Shown here piece by piece: positions 13,818 to 23,389 of a stretch of 23,831 nt of DNA. How positions within the stretch are numbered: position 1 is the first letter of the stretch; every line of letters starts with the position of its first letter. Origin of the DNA: Prevotella sp. CAG:891. Lineage in GTDB: Bacteria > Bacteroidota > Bacteroidia > Bacteroidales > Bacteroidaceae. Under the pieces are notes generated by a model that worked only from the letters and a program-made list of their open reading frames with translations, was not told the origin of the DNA and did no database searches. Made by a program: the position numbers and the translations under genes. The stretch covers positions 5,351 through 29,181 of the forward strand of contig FR901734.1 of assembly GCA_000437675.1 (NCBI GenBank). The letters are read 5' to 3'.

Positions 13818-16034
13818 TTATTCCTGACGGGGACGACGGGGTGCGCGACCTTCACCGCCTTCGCGACGGGGACGACGTGCGGGACGTTCTTCCCATCCTT
13901 CGGGCTTTTCTTCGAGTACGCGGTGCGACAGGCGGAACTTGCCGGTCTTTTCGTCGATTTCGAGGAGCTTCACCTGAATGTGGTCGCCTTCCTTCAAACC
14001 GGCTTCTTCAACCGTTTCAAGACGCTTCCAGCTGATTTCAGAGATGTGGAGCAAGCCTTCCTTGCCCGGCATGAACTCTACGAAGCAACCGTAAGGCATG
14101 ATGCTCATTACCTTGGCATCGTAAACTTCGCCTACTTCGGGAATGGCAACGATGGCGCGAATCTGTGCGATGGCTGCGTCGATGCTTTCCTTGTTGGGAC
14201 CCGAAACCTGGATTTTGCCCACACCGTCTTCTTCTTCGATGGTGATGGTAGCTCCGGTTTCTTCCTGCATGCCCTGAATAATCTTGCCGCCGGGGCCAAT
14301 AACTGCTCCGATGAATTCTTTGGGAATTTCGAAGGCTTCGATGCGAGGAACGTGCGGTTTGAGTTCGGCGCGGGGTGCATCCATGGTTTCAAGAATCTTG
14401 CCGAGGATGTGTTCGCGAGCCTGCTTAGCCTGAGCGAGTGCCTTTTCAAGAATTTCGTATGAAAGGCCGTCGCACTTGATGTCCATCTGCGTAGCGGTCA
14501 AACCCTTGGCCGTACCGGTGGTCTTGAAGTCCATGTCGCCGAGGTGGTCTTCGTCACCGAGGATGTCGCTCAACACGGCATACTTTTCTTCACCGGGGTT
14601 CTTAATCAGACCCATGGCGATACCGCTGACGGGAGCCTTGATGGGCACACCGGCATCCATGAGGGCGAGCGTACCGGCACAAACGGTGGCCATTGACGAC
14701 GAACCATTTGATTCGAGAATGTCGCTCACTACACGTACGGTGTAGGGGAAGTCGGCAGGAATTTGTCCCTTCAATGCGCGCCATGCCAAGTGACCGTGAC
14801 CGATTTCGCGACGGCCTACGCCACGCTGAGCCTTAGCTTCGCCGGTTGAGAAGGGAGGGAAGTTATAGTGAAGGAGGAAGCGCATGTAGCTCTTGTCGAG
14901 TACATCGTCAACCATCTTTTCATCGAGTTTCGTACCGAGTGTTGCGGTAGCCAAAGCCTGAGTTTCGCCACGGGTAAAGATTGACGAACCGTGAGGCATG
15001 GGCAGGGGCGACACTTCGCACCAGATGGGGCGGATGTCGGTGGTTTTACGTCCGTCGAGACGCTTGCCTTCGTCGAGGATGCAACGGCGCATGGCATCGC
15101 GTTCCACGTCGTGGTAGTAGCGGTCAACGAGCGCGTTCTTTTCTTCGATTTCGTCGGGCGTGAGTTCGGGGTGAGCGGCAGCATAGCGTTCTTTGAAGTC
15201 TTCGCGAATTTTGGTGAAGGCTTCTTCGCGCTGGTGCTTGTCGTGGTCGCCGGCCTCAGCAATGGCGTATGCCGGAGCGTAGCACTCGTCCTTTACTTGC
15301 TGACGGAGTTCTTCGTCGTTGATTTCGTCGTCGTACTCGCGCTTCACGTCCGTGCCGAGTTCTTTCGAGAGTTCCTTTTGGAGCTGGCACATGGGCTTGA
15401 TGGCTTCGTGTGCCACCTTGAGGGCTTCGAGGAGTGCGCTTTCGGGCACTTCGTCCATTTCGCCTTCCACCATCATGATGTTGTCTTCCGTAGCACCTAC
15501 CATGATGTCCATGTCGGCCTGTTCGAGCTGCTTGAAGGTGGGGTTCACCACGTATTCACCGTTGATGCGGGCCACACGAACTTCAGAAATCGGACCGTCG
15601 AAGGGGATGTCGCTGGCAGCCAAAGCAGCCGAAGCGGCAAAACCGGCCAATGCGTCGGGCATGTCTACGCCATCGGCCGAGAAGAGCGTGATGTTAACGT
15701 AAACCTCGCAGTGGTAATCTGAGGGGAAGAGGGGACGGAGTGCACGGTCGACCAAACGCGAAGTAAGGATTTCGTAGTCGCCGGCACGACCTTCACGCTT
15801 GGTGAAGCCACCGGGGAAACGACCTGCGGCACTGTATTTTTCTTTGTAATCGCACTGGAGGGGCATAAAGTCTGTACCGGGCTGTGCGGTTTTGGCAGCA
15901 CATACGGTAGCAAGCAGCATGGTGTTGTTCATACGCAGCATAACTGCGCCGTCGGCTTGCTTGGCCAGTTTGCCGGTTTCGATGCTGATGGTACGTCCGT
16001 CAGGCAGCGAAACGGTTTTCGTTATCACGTTCAT
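13818..16034 (-). CDS. pnp: Polynucleotide phosphorylase
   Basis: A 738-residue enzyme that degrades RNA from the 3' end with phosphate and can add tails in reverse. It has the full domain order. First RNase PH domain (about 1-230): FMPLQCDYKEKYSAAGRFPGG. Helical linker, about 230-320. Second RNase PH domain (about 320-545), with LDGRKTTDIRPI, the phosphate-site SNGSSSMATVCAG and the catalytic Asp region LGDEDHLGDMDFK. KH domain (VIGPGGKIIQ) about 565-630. S1 domain from about 634 (GEVYDAKVMSIMPYGCFVEF). The tail is rich in Arg, Pro and Gly (RRPRREGGEGRAPRRPRQ), a common Bacteroidetes extension that may aid RNA binding. The start MNVITKTVSLPDGR is conserved. The gene has its own promoter and terminator. 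Confidence 0.98.
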   Translation of the reverse strand: MNVITKTVSLPDGRTISIETGKLAKQADGAVMLRMNNTMLLATVCAAKTAQPGTDFMPLQCDYKEKYSAAGRFPGGFTKREGRAGDYEILTSRLVDRALRPLFPSDYHCEVYVNITLFSADGVDMPDALAGFAASAALAASDIPFDGPISEVRVARINGEYVVNPTFKQLEQADMDIMVGATEDNIMMVEGEMDEVPESALLEALKVAHEAIKPMCQLQKELSKELGTDVKREYDDEINDEELRQQVKDECYAPAYAIAEAGDHDKHQREEAFTKIREDFKERYAAAHPELTPDEIEEKNALVDRYYHDVERDAMRRCILDEGKRLDGRKTTDIRPIWCEVSPLPMPHGSSIFTRGETQALATATLGTKLDEKMVDDVLDKSYMRFLLHYNFPPFSTGEAKAQRGVGRREIGHGHLAWRALKGQIPADFPYTVRVVSDILESNGSSSMATVCAGTLALMDAGVPIKAPVSGIAMGLIKNPGEEKYAVLSDILGDEDHLGDMDFKTTGTAKGLTATQMDIKCDGLSYEILEKALAQAKQAREHILGKILETMDAPRAELKPHVPRIEAFEIPKEFIGAVIGPGGKIIQGMQEETGATITIEEEDGVGKIQVSGPNKESIDAAIAQIRAIVAIPEVGEVYDAKVMSIMPYGCFVEFMPGKEGLLHISEISWKRLETVEEAGLKEGDHIQVKLLEIDEKTGKFRLSHRVLEEKPEGWEERPARRPRREGGEGRAPRRPRQE

Positions 16035-16082
16035 CTGAATTGTGTATTAAAATTTTGATTTTATTTTCCACTGTAAATCACG

Positions 16083-16115
16083 CAAAAGTAACAATAAAAA
16101 ACCGAAATACCCAAA
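16083..16115 (-). promoter_or_regulatory. pnp promoter
   Basis: On the minus strand TTTG (16112-16115), a 21-nt spacer and TACTTTTG (16083-16090) match the Bacteroidetes consensus, about 50 bp upstream of the pnp ATG. Confidence 0.7.
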
Positions 16116-16206
16116 TTACTTCGGGGCTTTTTCCATTTGTGCGGCGCGAAATGAGTTTTTTGAGCTTTGGCGCGCTTGTTTTGCCGTTTTTTACCAGACA
16201 TTCACA

Positions 16207-16265
16207 CACACCTTGGGCAAAAAGCGTAATTTTACAGCCCTAAACTGCCGCGAAGCCAAGGTGTG
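16207..16265. repeat. Inverted repeat upstream of the MG2-type gene
   Basis: CACACCTTGG (16207-16216) and CCAAGGTGTG (16256-16265) are perfect reverse complements separated by 39 nt, about 50-110 bp before ATG 16318. It could be an operator or a transcript hairpin; nothing else supports a role. Confidence 0.5.
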
Positions 16266-16317
16266 AAATATCGGGGTTCCGTGCCGGTGCTTTTTGATTT
16301 CAAATTTTTGCTTCACC

Positions 16318-19300
16318 ATGAATCATTGCTTTTGCCATACTGTGCCTGACGCTGCTTGCTGCAGCCAGCCTGGTGCTTGCCACAAGCCCAATTCTTATCA
16401 CATATTTACCCATTATTCTACATATACTCCTTCTACATCTACATATACTCCTTCTACATCTACATATACTCCTTCTACATCTACTCCTTATTATATATAT
16501 AGGGTCATCACTTTTTGCTTACTGCTCCTTGCGGCACATGCACTGCCCCTCTGCGCCCAACAATCCGAAACGCTGAAGGAGCGAACCGAACGCTTGTTTG
16601 CACATTTCAAGCAGGCTTCGCGCTTCGACTACAACTATCCGCGCGAAAAGGTGTACTTGCATTTCGACAATTCGGCCTACCTCGAAGGCGACACCATTTG
16701 GTACAAGGCCTACGTGGTGCGGGCCTCGACGCTGCAGCCCACAACGCTGAGCCGCGTGCTTTACGTGGAGCTGCTCAATGCCGACGGGCAGCTGATGGAG
16801 AAACAGACACTGCGCATCGACTCACTCGGTCAGGCCGACGGTTCGCTGAGCCTGAACTTGCCGGTTCGCGCCGGTTACTACGAGGTGAGGGCCTACACCC
16901 GCGCCATGACCAACTGGGACGACGCGGCGTGCTTTTCGCGCGTTTTCCCGGTGTTCACCACGGCCAACCCGCAAATGGGGTCGCCGCGCAACAAGGATTT
17001 GTCGCTCAACGAACTGGCCATTCCCGAACCTACGCCCAACAAACGGGTAACTTACGGTGCACCGCGCCCTTACGTGCAGGGAGATAGCACCGAAAAGTTG
17101 CTTTCGTTCTTTCCCGAGGGCGGACTGAGGGCCAAGGGGGTGGCGCAGCAGGTGGCTTTCAAGCTGACTGACGGACGGGGCTTTCCGCTCACCGACACGC
17201 TGCTGATTTGCAACGAACGGGGCGAAGTGGTGAGCGAGGCGATGGTGGAACACGAGGGCATGGGGTCGTTTGTGCTGCCTGCCGATTTTGCCGGGGGCTA
17301 CGCGCTCCTTAAAGAGGAACAGACGAACCCTGCGCCCAACAGCCTTGCGGCAGATGGCGGTCGGCGTGCCTTGCCACAAGGTGCCTTTGCACTGCCCTCG
17401 CCTGCTTCGGCCTATGCACTGCATACGCAATGGACGCACGAGGGATTGTTTGTGAGCATTGCGGCCAACGATTCGGCTGCGGCCGGGGGCGAATTGCTGG
17501 GACTGGCGGCTTTTTGCCGCGAAAAGGCTTGTTTTTTCGACACGCTCTCGGTTTCTTCCGACCCGGTCGAGATTCTGATTCCCGAAAGGGCCTTGCGCCG
17601 GGGGGTGAACCGCATCGAACTTTTCGACCTTGACGGACAAAGCCGGGCGTCGCGTCTGGTGTGGTGCGAGGGGCACGAGGCTTCCATGCAGCACCCTATA
17701 CAGGTGGAGGTGCGACAGAACGAGGCGGTGTATGCGGCGTTTTCGCCTGCTGTTCTTGAGTTGAAACTTACCGACAGCCAGGGCAAGGGGGTGAGTACTA
17801 CGGTGTCGGTGGCTGTGCGCGACGAGGAGGGGAACTTGATTGAAAATGCCGACTGCAACATGAGCACGGACTTGCTGCTGGCTTCGGAACTGCGGGGCTA
17901 CATTCACCGCCCCGAAAGCTATTTTGCGGCCAACGATGCCTTGCACCGCCGCCGGCTCGACTTGTTGCTGATGGTGCAGGGTTGGACGGCTTCGGATTTT
18001 GCCACGCTATGCGCGGCCGACACTTTTCAGACGGTGCAGCCCATCGAGGACAAACTGATTGTGAGGGGTACGCTGTTCAAGGAAAACAACAAACGCGAAC
18101 CGCAGCCGTTCATGAACTTGCAACTGCTGGCTTATTCGCTCAACGGCGACCGCATCGAGGGGGAAACGCGTACCGACAGCCTGGGGCGTTTTGCCTTTGA
18201 GTCGAACATCGACTTCACGGGCGACTTCATTGCGCAGTTCACTTCGACCAACGATCAGGGTAAGCGCAAATGGGGACGTCTGACGCTCGACCGCTGGTTT
18301 GCACCGAGTCCGCACGCATTTACCGGGCCTGAACTGGCGCTTACTACACCGACCGACAATGCGTCGCGCCGTGCAGCCGGGGGCGGAGCGCACCTTCGCG
18401 AACCGCTTACCTTTGCATGGACCGACACCATTCCGCGTACACTGCCTACCATGCTGGGCGAGGCGAATGTAAAGGTGAAAAACAAATACCGGGGCTTTAC
18501 GGGCAACCGCTACACTTGGCGTGGGGGCGAGAAGCACGGCATGCAGCGGGCCACAAAGTTCTACAACATTGAGCAGGAGTGCGAACATGTGAAGGATATG
18601 GGGCTGGCTCCGGGCTACATCAACGACTTGCTGGCCTTGCTCGAAAGCAACTTTGAACACAGCCGTTCGGCTTCGGTGGGTGCTGCCCTGGCTTCGCAGG
18701 CTGCGGCCAGTGCGCAGTCGGCTCGCGATGCTGAAAGACACATCACGGGCAACCCCGACGCGACATCGGGGGCTCCCATGCCGTCGGTATCGGGCGGCAG
18801 CGGGGAAAAGGGTGCACAAATAGGGGTCGACCCCAAGGATATGATTGCGCAGAGCGACTTTGCGGGTCGTGCCTTGCAGCCCGACTGGACGTACCGGGGG
18901 CTGCCCATCGTGGTGTATTTGAACAATGAATTGCTCGGGCCGCTCGTGCAGCGTTTTCCTGAACTTTACAGCGACATTCAGGCCGAGGAAATCAAGTCGG
19001 TGAGCATCGTCCACGAAAATCAGCAAACCGATGCGGTGAGCGGCAAGATCAAGCGTTTCAGCCGCGAGAAGTATAAAATGTATATGTACGAAAACCCCGA
19101 CCACGCGCGTTACCGCTCGACCAAGGGCAAGGAAAAGCGTCGGATTCAGGGCTTTTCGCACCGCCGCCGTTTCTATGCGCCCAATTACCGCAGTTTCGAC
19201 CTCCCTTCGGCTTCCGACCTCCGTCGCACGCTTCACTGGGCGCCTTCGGTGCGCACCGATGCCAACGGGCGCGCCCACCTCATTTTCTTTACGAATGCAC

Positions 19301-19377
19301 ACGAAAAGCAGGTGCTCGACATTTCGGTGCGTGGCATCACGACGCATGGCGAAACCATCGATTTCGACAATCGCTGA
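16318..19377 (+). CDS. Large MG2-type outer-membrane protein
   Basis: From ATG 16318 the frame gives 1019 residues. The signal-peptide-like stretch (VITFCLLLLAAHALPLCAQQ) lies only at about residues 63-82, after a Cys-rich start and three YTPSTST heptads. The mature part opens with YPREKVYLHFDNSAYLEGDTIW, the macroglobulin MG2-like motif of large Bacteroidetes surface proteins. Further beta-sandwich domains follow, including a SLSLNLPVRAGYYEVRAYTR strand set. Near residues 860-905 a segment (GLPIVVYLNNELLG and EIKSVSIVHENQQ) recalls a TonB plug domain. The protein ends in an Ig-like domain (TDANGRAHLIFFTN). Homologues are usually annotated as MG2 or carboxypeptidase-like regulatory domain proteins of unknown role. 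Real translation may start later than ATG 16318, but no in-frame ATG lies between the repeats and the signal peptide. A strong terminator follows. Confidence 0.82.
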   Translation: MNHCFCHTVPDAACCSQPGACHKPNSYHIFTHYSTYTPSTSTYTPSTSTYTPSTSTPYYIYRVITFCLLLLAAHALPLCAQQSETLKERTERLFAHFKQASRFDYNYPREKVYLHFDNSAYLEGDTIWYKAYVVRASTLQPTTLSRVLYVELLNADGQLMEKQTLRIDSLGQADGSLSLNLPVRAGYYEVRAYTRAMTNWDDAACFSRVFPVFTTANPQMGSPRNKDLSLNELAIPEPTPNKRVTYGAPRPYVQGDSTEKLLSFFPEGGLRAKGVAQQVAFKLTDGRGFPLTDTLLICNERGEVVSEAMVEHEGMGSFVLPADFAGGYALLKEEQTNPAPNSLAADGGRRALPQGAFALPSPASAYALHTQWTHEGLFVSIAANDSAAAGGELLGLAAFCREKACFFDTLSVSSDPVEILIPERALRRGVNRIELFDLDGQSRASRLVWCEGHEASMQHPIQVEVRQNEAVYAAFSPAVLELKLTDSQGKGVSTTVSVAVRDEEGNLIENADCNMSTDLLLASELRGYIHRPESYFAANDALHRRRLDLLLMVQGWTASDFATLCAADTFQTVQPIEDKLIVRGTLFKENNKREPQPFMNLQLLAYSLNGDRIEGETRTDSLGRFAFESNIDFTGDFIAQFTSTNDQGKRKWGRLTLDRWFAPSPHAFTGPELALTTPTDNASRRAAGGGAHLREPLTFAWTDTIPRTLPTMLGEANVKVKNKYRGFTGNRYTWRGGEKHGMQRATKFYNIEQECEHVKDMGLAPGYINDLLALLESNFEHSRSASVGAALASQAAASAQSARDAERHITGNPDATSGAPMPSVSGGSGEKGAQIGVDPKDMIAQSDFAGRALQPDWTYRGLPIVVYLNNELLGPLVQRFPELYSDIQAEEIKSVSIVHENQQTDAVSGKIKRFSREKYKMYMYENPDHARYRSTKGKEKRRIQGFSHRRRFYAPNYRSFDLPSASDLRRTLHWAPSVRTDANGRAHLIFFTNAHEKQVLDISVRGITTHGETIDFDNR
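16420..16482 (+). repeat. Three perfect 21-bp tandem repeats in the 5' end of the MG2-type gene
   Basis: Units 16420-16440, 16441-16461 and 16462-16482 are identical (starting ACATATACTCC, ending TTCTACATCT). In frame they encode the heptad YTPSTST three times. Copy-number change would keep the frame and lengthen or shorten the N-terminal extension by seven residues per unit. Confidence 0.97.
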
Positions 19378-19490
19378 CCGCGCTCTTGTACTGTCTGCAC
19401 ACTTATGCACAGCATGCAAGCAAAAGGCTGACGGCTTGTTTAGAAGTTTGCAAGCAGCAAACAAAAAGCATTTACATTCTGACATTCCCG

Positions 19491-19545
19491 GGTCTGTTTT
19501 GAAAGTCATCTATCTGAATTTTCAAAACAGACCTTTTCGTTTTTA
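19491..19545 (+). terminator. Rho-independent terminator after the MG2-type gene
   Basis: GGTCTGTTTTGAAA (19491-19504) and TTTCAAAACAGACC (19520-19533) form a perfect 14-bp stem, followed by TTTTCGTTTTT. The 333-bp gap 19378-19710 holds only this terminator and the next promoter. Confidence 0.93.
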
Positions 19546-19660
19546 TTTAAAAGAGAGTCCGAATAAAAATTGTATTCTTATCACTATTGCCTGTAAGAAT
19601 AGGTATATTTATTCGCTTATTTATTTTTTAATAAAAAGTCTACAAATATTTAAGCAAAAC

Positions 19661-19692
19661 TTTGGTTCTATCATAAAGTTTTTGTATTTTTG
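19661..19692 (+). promoter_or_regulatory. Full-consensus promoter of the Omp28-like gene
   Basis: TTTG (19661-19664), a 20-nt spacer and TATTTTTG (19685-19692) match both promoter elements exactly. The predicted start of transcription is only about 10-12 nt before the ATG at 19711, so the leader is very short. Confidence 0.8.
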
Positions 19693-19710
19693 CAACCAAA
19701 ATAACAGTAT

Positions 19711-21498
19711 ATGATAAATAAATTACGCTATTTGTTAGTGATGTTTCTGACGTTGCTAACAGTTGAAACGTACGCTCAACAGAGCACAAACGTGGGCTAC
19801 TGCGTTGACAACAACATCAATGAATCGACGCCCACCATTTCGTTTGACAAAAAACTTAATATCCCCTTTCAGGCTGCCATTAAGTTTCCTTCTGCACGCA
19901 TGATGCCTTATAAAGGTGGCATCGTACGCAAAATCAGAGTCTACACACGTCCCGGCATCGAGAAGTTAGCTGTTTGGCTTCGCCATTCGCTCGATGGCAC
20001 AGCCATTCCCGGTTCATTCGTACGCCCCGGTGGCATCACCACCGAAGGTTGGGTAGAAGTTTTGCTCAAAACGCCTTACGTCATTACGGGCGAGGACCTC
20101 ATTGTGGGTTACTCGGGCACGGCACCTGCCGGCAAAGGCATTGTTTGCGACGATGTGCCGAATGCAACCAACGACTACAGCTGCCTTGTCAAGCTCCCCG
20201 GCATGGATTGGACCAATTTCGCCAGCGATTACGGTGCACATGCGCTGCAAGCTGTAATCGACCTCAACGGTGAAACGGCCAACGACGACGTGGCTATGGC
20301 AAGCTGCACCTTCAATACCGACTTCTACAAGATTGGCAGCGAGGCTCAAATGTCGCTTACCATTAGCAACTACAGCACACAAGCTGTGAATATGCCCAAG
20401 GTTAAATACAGCCTCAACGGCAAAACCACGGAAGTTCCTACCAATGGGGGTAGCATTGCAGTGGGCAATTCGCAAAAACTCACTGTAAAGGTGCCGACGG
20501 CTGAGTGTGCCGAGGGCGACAACGCATTGAAAGTGTGGATTGAATCAGACAACGCTTACAAAGGCAACGACACCCTTTCGCACAAACTTGCCTGCTACAC
20601 CACCAGCTTCCCGCGCAAGGTGCTTGTTGAACATTTCAGCACTTTGGCCTGCGGTAATTGCCCCTACGGACATGCCCTGCTTACCAAGCTGCTCAATGAC
20701 CGCGACGACTATGTATGGGTAACCCATCACATTGGCTACGGAAGAGACACTCTGACTGTAAATGATTCGTACGAAGTAGGCAATTTTTTAGGATTGCAAG
20801 ATGCTCCCAGAGCCAGCTTCGACCGTCGTTTCCTCGAGGTCTCCGATCCTAAGTTTGCTCCTCTGATTGGTATTGGTTATTCATCGCCCACCGAAGGTGT
20901 GGCAATAGTTAAACCCAGCTACCTGCGCTGTGCCGAAACCGCTGCTTTCGTTTCGGTAAACATTGACCAGCAATACGACGCTGCCACCCGCACGCTGAAA
21001 GTGACCGTATCGGGCGAAAAGAACAATCTTGTTGAAAAATATTACAAAGATAACAGCCTGACCGTGTTGCTCACCGAGGACAAGGTGGAAACCGAACACG
21101 AACAATCTGGTAGCGGCGAAAAGATACACTTCCACGTGTTCCGCTGCACGCTCACCAAGATGCTGGGCGATGCCATTGAATGGAATGGCAATACCTACAG
21201 CCACACCTTTACTACCACCATTCCTGAAATTTGGACGGCAAAGAACCTGAAAGCTGTGGCCTACATCAATGGTTCGACCACCGACATCTATCAGGCTCAA
21301 ATTCTCAATGCCAACGTCGTAAAGGTTATTGACCCCACCGACACGGGCATTGATGCAGCCGAAACGGCCGATGCACAAGTGCTCAGCCGCGAATACTTCA
21401 ACCTCAACGGACAGCGCGTGGCTCAGCCCACCACTGGCGTTTACCTGCTCAAAACCACCACGAACAAGGGGGTACAGGTAAAAAAGGTCATTCTGTAA
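19711..21498 (+). CDS. Omp28-like exported protein with thioredoxin-type CGNC motif
   Basis: A 595-residue protein with a signal peptide (about 1-22, ending VETYAQ). Residues 25-190 form a beta-rich domain, and 195-300 an Ig-like segment (KIGSEAQMSLTISNYSTQAV). A thioredoxin-like domain then begins at VLVEHFSTLACGNCPYGHAL, with C314-G-N-C317 in the CxxC position. This is the pattern of Omp28-related outer-membrane proteins. The C-terminus has a conserved tail: LSREYFNLNGQRVAQP, then TGVYLLKTTT and a basic end (VKKVIL), matching the tail of the next protein. Such tails in Prevotella and Porphyromonas relatives resemble secretion or anchoring signals of the type IX system; this is inferred from similarity of pattern. 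The CGNC pair suggests, without proving, a redox or disulfide function. Confidence 0.85.
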   Translation: MINKLRYLLVMFLTLLTVETYAQQSTNVGYCVDNNINESTPTISFDKKLNIPFQAAIKFPSARMMPYKGGIVRKIRVYTRPGIEKLAVWLRHSLDGTAIPGSFVRPGGITTEGWVEVLLKTPYVITGEDLIVGYSGTAPAGKGIVCDDVPNATNDYSCLVKLPGMDWTNFASDYGAHALQAVIDLNGETANDDVAMASCTFNTDFYKIGSEAQMSLTISNYSTQAVNMPKVKYSLNGKTTEVPTNGGSIAVGNSQKLTVKVPTAECAEGDNALKVWIESDNAYKGNDTLSHKLACYTTSFPRKVLVEHFSTLACGNCPYGHALLTKLLNDRDDYVWVTHHIGYGRDTLTVNDSYEVGNFLGLQDAPRASFDRRFLEVSDPKFAPLIGIGYSSPTEGVAIVKPSYLRCAETAAFVSVNIDQQYDAATRTLKVTVSGEKNNLVEKYYKDNSLTVLLTEDKVETEHEQSGSGEKIHFHVFRCTLTKMLGDAIEWNGNTYSHTFTTTIPEIWTAKNLKAVAYINGSTTDIYQAQILNANVVKVIDPTDTGIDAAETADAQVLSREYFNLNGQRVAQPTTGVYLLKTTTNKGVQVKKVIL

Positions 21499-21528
21499 CT
21501 CACTGAAGCAACATGCTTACTCCGTGCA

Positions 21529-21577
21529 GCAAGCCGCCACGCAAAGCGGCGCATGGCCTCGGGCCGTGACGGCTTGC
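21529..21577 (+). other. Intercistronic hairpin between the two exported-protein genes
   Basis: GCAAGCCG (21529-21536) pairs with CGGCTTGC (21570-21577), enclosing an inner GGCC-tcg-type stem (21555-21565). There is no T tract, so read-through or processing is more likely than full termination. No clear promoter precedes the next gene, which supports partial read-through. Confidence 0.4.
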
Positions 21578-21627
21578 CGCATGATTTACCAACAAGAATA
21601 CACCAATCTTTAAATACCCAGAGAACT

Positions 21628-23322
21628 ATGAAGAAAACTCTACTTACATTGGCTTGTGCATGCCTCGCTGGTAGCACCCTGGCTCAAACTCCCGGTGCAA
21701 CCGATTACAAAGGCAATCAGTTCACCAACTTATCGGCCAACGGTACTTGGCTCATTGAAAGCGGACTTGAATCGATCCGTGTCTACAACACCGAAACTGG
21801 AAAGTTCTACGACTACATTGGCAACGAAGGCGAATACTATTCTGCCGGCTTAGGCAGCAGCGTTATCACCGAAAACGGTACGGCAGTTGGTGCAAGTACC
21901 AATGGTGCTGTTATCTTCAAGGACGGAAAAATTACGCCCCTGCCCATGCTCACGGGTCAAGGTAGCACCATGAACGAAGCCAACTCCATCACCCCCGACG
22001 GCAAACGCATTGTGGGCTTCCTGGCTTACGATGGTGCAGACATGGGCGGTGCCAACATGATGACTTACCCCGTTATCTGGACGCAGAAGGAAGATGGCAG
22101 CTACGAATGCAAAGCACTGCCCTTCCCCAACAAAGACTACGTAGGTCTGGAGCCCCAGTCAGTTCTTGCTACTGACATTTCGGCCGACGGCAAACGAATC
22201 GTTGTTCAGGTTACCAGCAACGATGGTTTCGTTGTTTACCCCATTCTCCTCACCGAAAATGCCGATGGCACCTGGCAGCAGCAGCTCAAGGGCACCAGCA
22301 AACTCTGGAACGCTGAAAAACTGGCCTTGATTGGCAAGGCTCCCGTTGAGCCCAAAGAACCCAAGGCTACCGACTACTTTAGCAAAGAGGACTATGTGAC
22401 CTACAACAAGGCCATACAGGAATACGCTCAAGCATACGAAGACTATCAGAACGGTTTGATTGGTTTTGAAGAAGTACCCCCCAACCCCGAATACAACCAG
22501 GGCGACTACATTAGCGACCCTGCTAAGAAAGCTGAGTTCACGGCTGCATCACAGTCTTACGAATTGGCCAGTTCACAATATTGGGAAGACTACTATGCTT
22601 TCCAGGAAAAACTGAAGGGAGTTACTTACGGCACATCGTATGCCTACAACAATGCCTTGATTTCGGCCAACGGTAAATATTTGGGCAGCACCCTGCAGTG
22701 GTCTGACGAAAGAGGTTGGGAATCAAGCTGTACGCCTGCTGTCATTACCCTCGACAGCGAAAAGGACAACGTGAAGGAGGCCGACCTCAAGAATAACCTC
22801 ACCACCAGCATCACCAACGACGGTATGCTCGTGCATGCAACTCCCTTCAACGAACCTACCCGCAGTTCGTACATCATGCCTGCCAATGCCGATAAGTCGA
22901 TGTCCATCGACGAATGGCTCAAGGCTGAAGGCCGCGACGACCTGAACAAGTTCCTCGACGAGAACTACCGCTTCACTGTCGAAAAAATAACTGTTGACGA
23001 AGAAAACAATCAAAACGTCACCACTGTCGAAGACAGCCTCGTGTCGGGTACTTGCATCTTCACCCCCGACGGCAAGAAGATGGTTAGCTTTATGTACGAT
23101 AGCTTCAGCGACCTCAACAACTACCGCAGCTACACGCTCGACCTCACCTCGAAGCCCTCGGGCATCGAAGATGCTTTGGCCAACACCGAAATCGAAGGCG
23201 AAGTGATTGCTCGCGAATACTTCAACCTGCAGGGTCAGCGCATCGCTGCTCCCGTCAGCGGTCTGTACCTCGAAAAGGTTACTACCACAAAGGGCGTATT
23301 CACGTTCAAACGCTTGAAGTAA
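21628..23322 (+). CDS. Exported protein with beta-propeller-like repeats and shared C-terminal tail
   Basis: A 564-residue protein with a clear signal peptide (MKKTLLTLACACLAGSTLAQ), which is why ATG 21628 was chosen over the TTG upstream at 21553. Recurring motifs such as SITPDGKRIVGF, DISADGKRIVVQ, LISANGKYLGST and IFTPDGKKMVSF suggest a repeated four-strand blade. This would fit a beta-propeller, with a polar, Tyr/Glu-rich insert at about residues 235-330. The last 50 residues (IAREYFNLQGQRIAAP, then SGLYLEKVTT and a basic end) match the tail of the preceding Omp28-like protein. It is probably exported and anchored the same way, and may be cotranscribed with it, 129 bp downstream. No catalytic motif was recognised. 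Confidence 0.8.
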   Translation: MKKTLLTLACACLAGSTLAQTPGATDYKGNQFTNLSANGTWLIESGLESIRVYNTETGKFYDYIGNEGEYYSAGLGSSVITENGTAVGASTNGAVIFKDGKITPLPMLTGQGSTMNEANSITPDGKRIVGFLAYDGADMGGANMMTYPVIWTQKEDGSYECKALPFPNKDYVGLEPQSVLATDISADGKRIVVQVTSNDGFVVYPILLTENADGTWQQQLKGTSKLWNAEKLALIGKAPVEPKEPKATDYFSKEDYVTYNKAIQEYAQAYEDYQNGLIGFEEVPPNPEYNQGDYISDPAKKAEFTAASQSYELASSQYWEDYYAFQEKLKGVTYGTSYAYNNALISANGKYLGSTLQWSDERGWESSCTPAVITLDSEKDNVKEADLKNNLTTSITNDGMLVHATPFNEPTRSSYIMPANADKSMSIDEWLKAEGRDDLNKFLDENYRFTVEKITVDEENNQNVTTVEDSLVSGTCIFTPDGKKMVSFMYDSFSDLNNYRSYTLDLTSKPSGIEDALANTEIEGEVIAREYFNLQGQRIAAPVSGLYLEKVTTTKGVFTFKRLK

Positions 23323-23389
23323 ACGCTTAACGTCAGGGACTCCATACCTTGCCCCTTGGGCCATTTTGCCCTGACAACCTTATACACCA

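Noticed and set aside
14991..15722. 243-codon plus-strand frame
   Set aside because: It is antisense to pnp, whose protein sequence is unmistakable.
18007..19509. 500-codon minus-strand frame
   Set aside because: It is the complement of the MG2-type gene, is rich in Arg, His and Val and has no domain signature.
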